Assembly (NCBI GenBank): GCA_017425345.1
Contig: JAFOML010000028.1
Span: 1-16,284, forward strand
Length of the DNA stretch: 16,284 nt
DNA from: Eubacterium sp.
GTDB taxonomy: Bacteria; Bacillota_A; Clostridia; Peptostreptococcales; Anaerovoracaceae
Direction: 5' to 3'
Made by a program: the position numbers and the translations under genes. The notes below the pieces were generated by a model that had not been told where the DNA came from, did no database searches, and saw nothing but the letters and a program-made list of their open reading frames with translations. Below, one piece after another: positions 16,151 to 16,284 of the stretch. Each line of letters begins with the position of its first letter. Position 1 is the first letter of the stretch.

Positions 16151-16284
16151 GTCGGAGCGTAGCTCCTGGCGTGCTCGCACGTCAAGGACGTAGCGAACGA
16201 CTGCAACGGGCGCCGGGAGCTTCAGCTCCTCCGGGTTTCAGTGGGGGATTATAACCCACCACTGAAAGTCGGAAATGGAACCCG
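16151..16284. other. GC-rich hairpin-dense element, cut by the window edge (possible structured RNA or insertion-element end)
   Basis: Composition changes abruptly from AT-rich to GC-rich near 16151. Inverted repeats are packed together: GGAGC-GTA-GCTCC (16154-16166); CGTGC-TC-GCACG (16170-16181), which overlaps an alternative ACGTC-AAG-GACGT (16179-16191); CCGGGAGC-TTCA-GCTC..CCGG (16213-16234); and TTTCAGTGG..CCACTGAAA (16236-16267), the last enclosed by CGGGTT/AACCCG (16232-16237 with 16279-16284). The minus strand is open from the edge to a TGA at 16182-16184, reading GYNPPLKPGGAEAPGARC near its end; this faintly resembles the C-terminal end of a TnpB-type protein. An IS200/IS605-like end with guide-RNA scaffold, or an intergenic structured repeat, are the candidates; neither is shown. 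Confidence 0.42.

Noticed and set aside
16003..16254. 83-codon plus-strand frame at the right edge
   Set aside because: It begins inside the antisense of rbgA, has no ribosome binding site, and runs through the rbgA promoter and the hairpin element. It reads as chance.

Overview
The window looks like a chromosomal segment of an anaerobic Clostridia-type member of the Bacillota with moderately high G+C. The evidence is strong AAGGAG-type ribosome binding sites, an RbgA/YlqF GTPase, a formate-tetrahydrofolate ligase beside a cyclodeaminase-family cyclohydrolase, and surface proteins built from BspA-like leucine-rich repeats, transglutaminase and fibronectin-III modules. The exact family cannot be fixed from the sequence alone. 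Almost everything is on the minus strand; only the pepT fragment and leuB are on the plus strand.

Layout, left to right. (1) 2-661 (+): the 3' part of a peptidase T gene, closed by a two-way terminator. (2) 721-5652 (-): a surface and signalling cluster. In transcription order it holds a small ORF remnant with no usable start, a membrane Ser/Thr protein kinase with two Ig-like ectodomains, an alpha/beta hydrolase, the C-terminal relic of a fibronectin-III protein, and an exported LRR/transglutaminase/Fn3 protein. (3) 5661-10758 (-): a compact ilvB-ilvN-ilvC-ilvD operon encoding the common pathway to valine, isoleucine and the leucine precursor. It has a near-consensus promoter, a possible 15-residue leader ORF, an intercistronic hairpin before ilvD and a strong terminator after it. 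(4) 10864-12023 (+): leuB, divergent from ilvB and alone, without leuA, leuC or leuD, ending at a long terminator that serves both strands. (5) 12116-16097 (-): ylqF/rbgA-rnhB-fhs-fchA, joining ribosome assembly and RNase HII to one-carbon folate metabolism, with a good promoter before ylqF. (6) 16151-16284: a GC-rich, hairpin-dense element cut by the window edge.

The IlvBN, IlvC and IlvD enzymes carry out successive steps, and LeuB works on a branch that starts from 2-ketoisovalerate. The divergent ilvB/leuB region of 265 bases is where joint control would be expected: it carries two promoters, a dyad at leuB and a repeated TACAG-containing motif around the ilvB promoter. No T-box leader was found. 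Fhs and FchA carry formate to methenyl-tetrahydrofolate.

Most of the window is ordinary metabolism. The parts most deserving a second look are the ilvB leader and operator region, the kinase/surface-protein cluster with its two gene remnants, and the structured element at the right edge.
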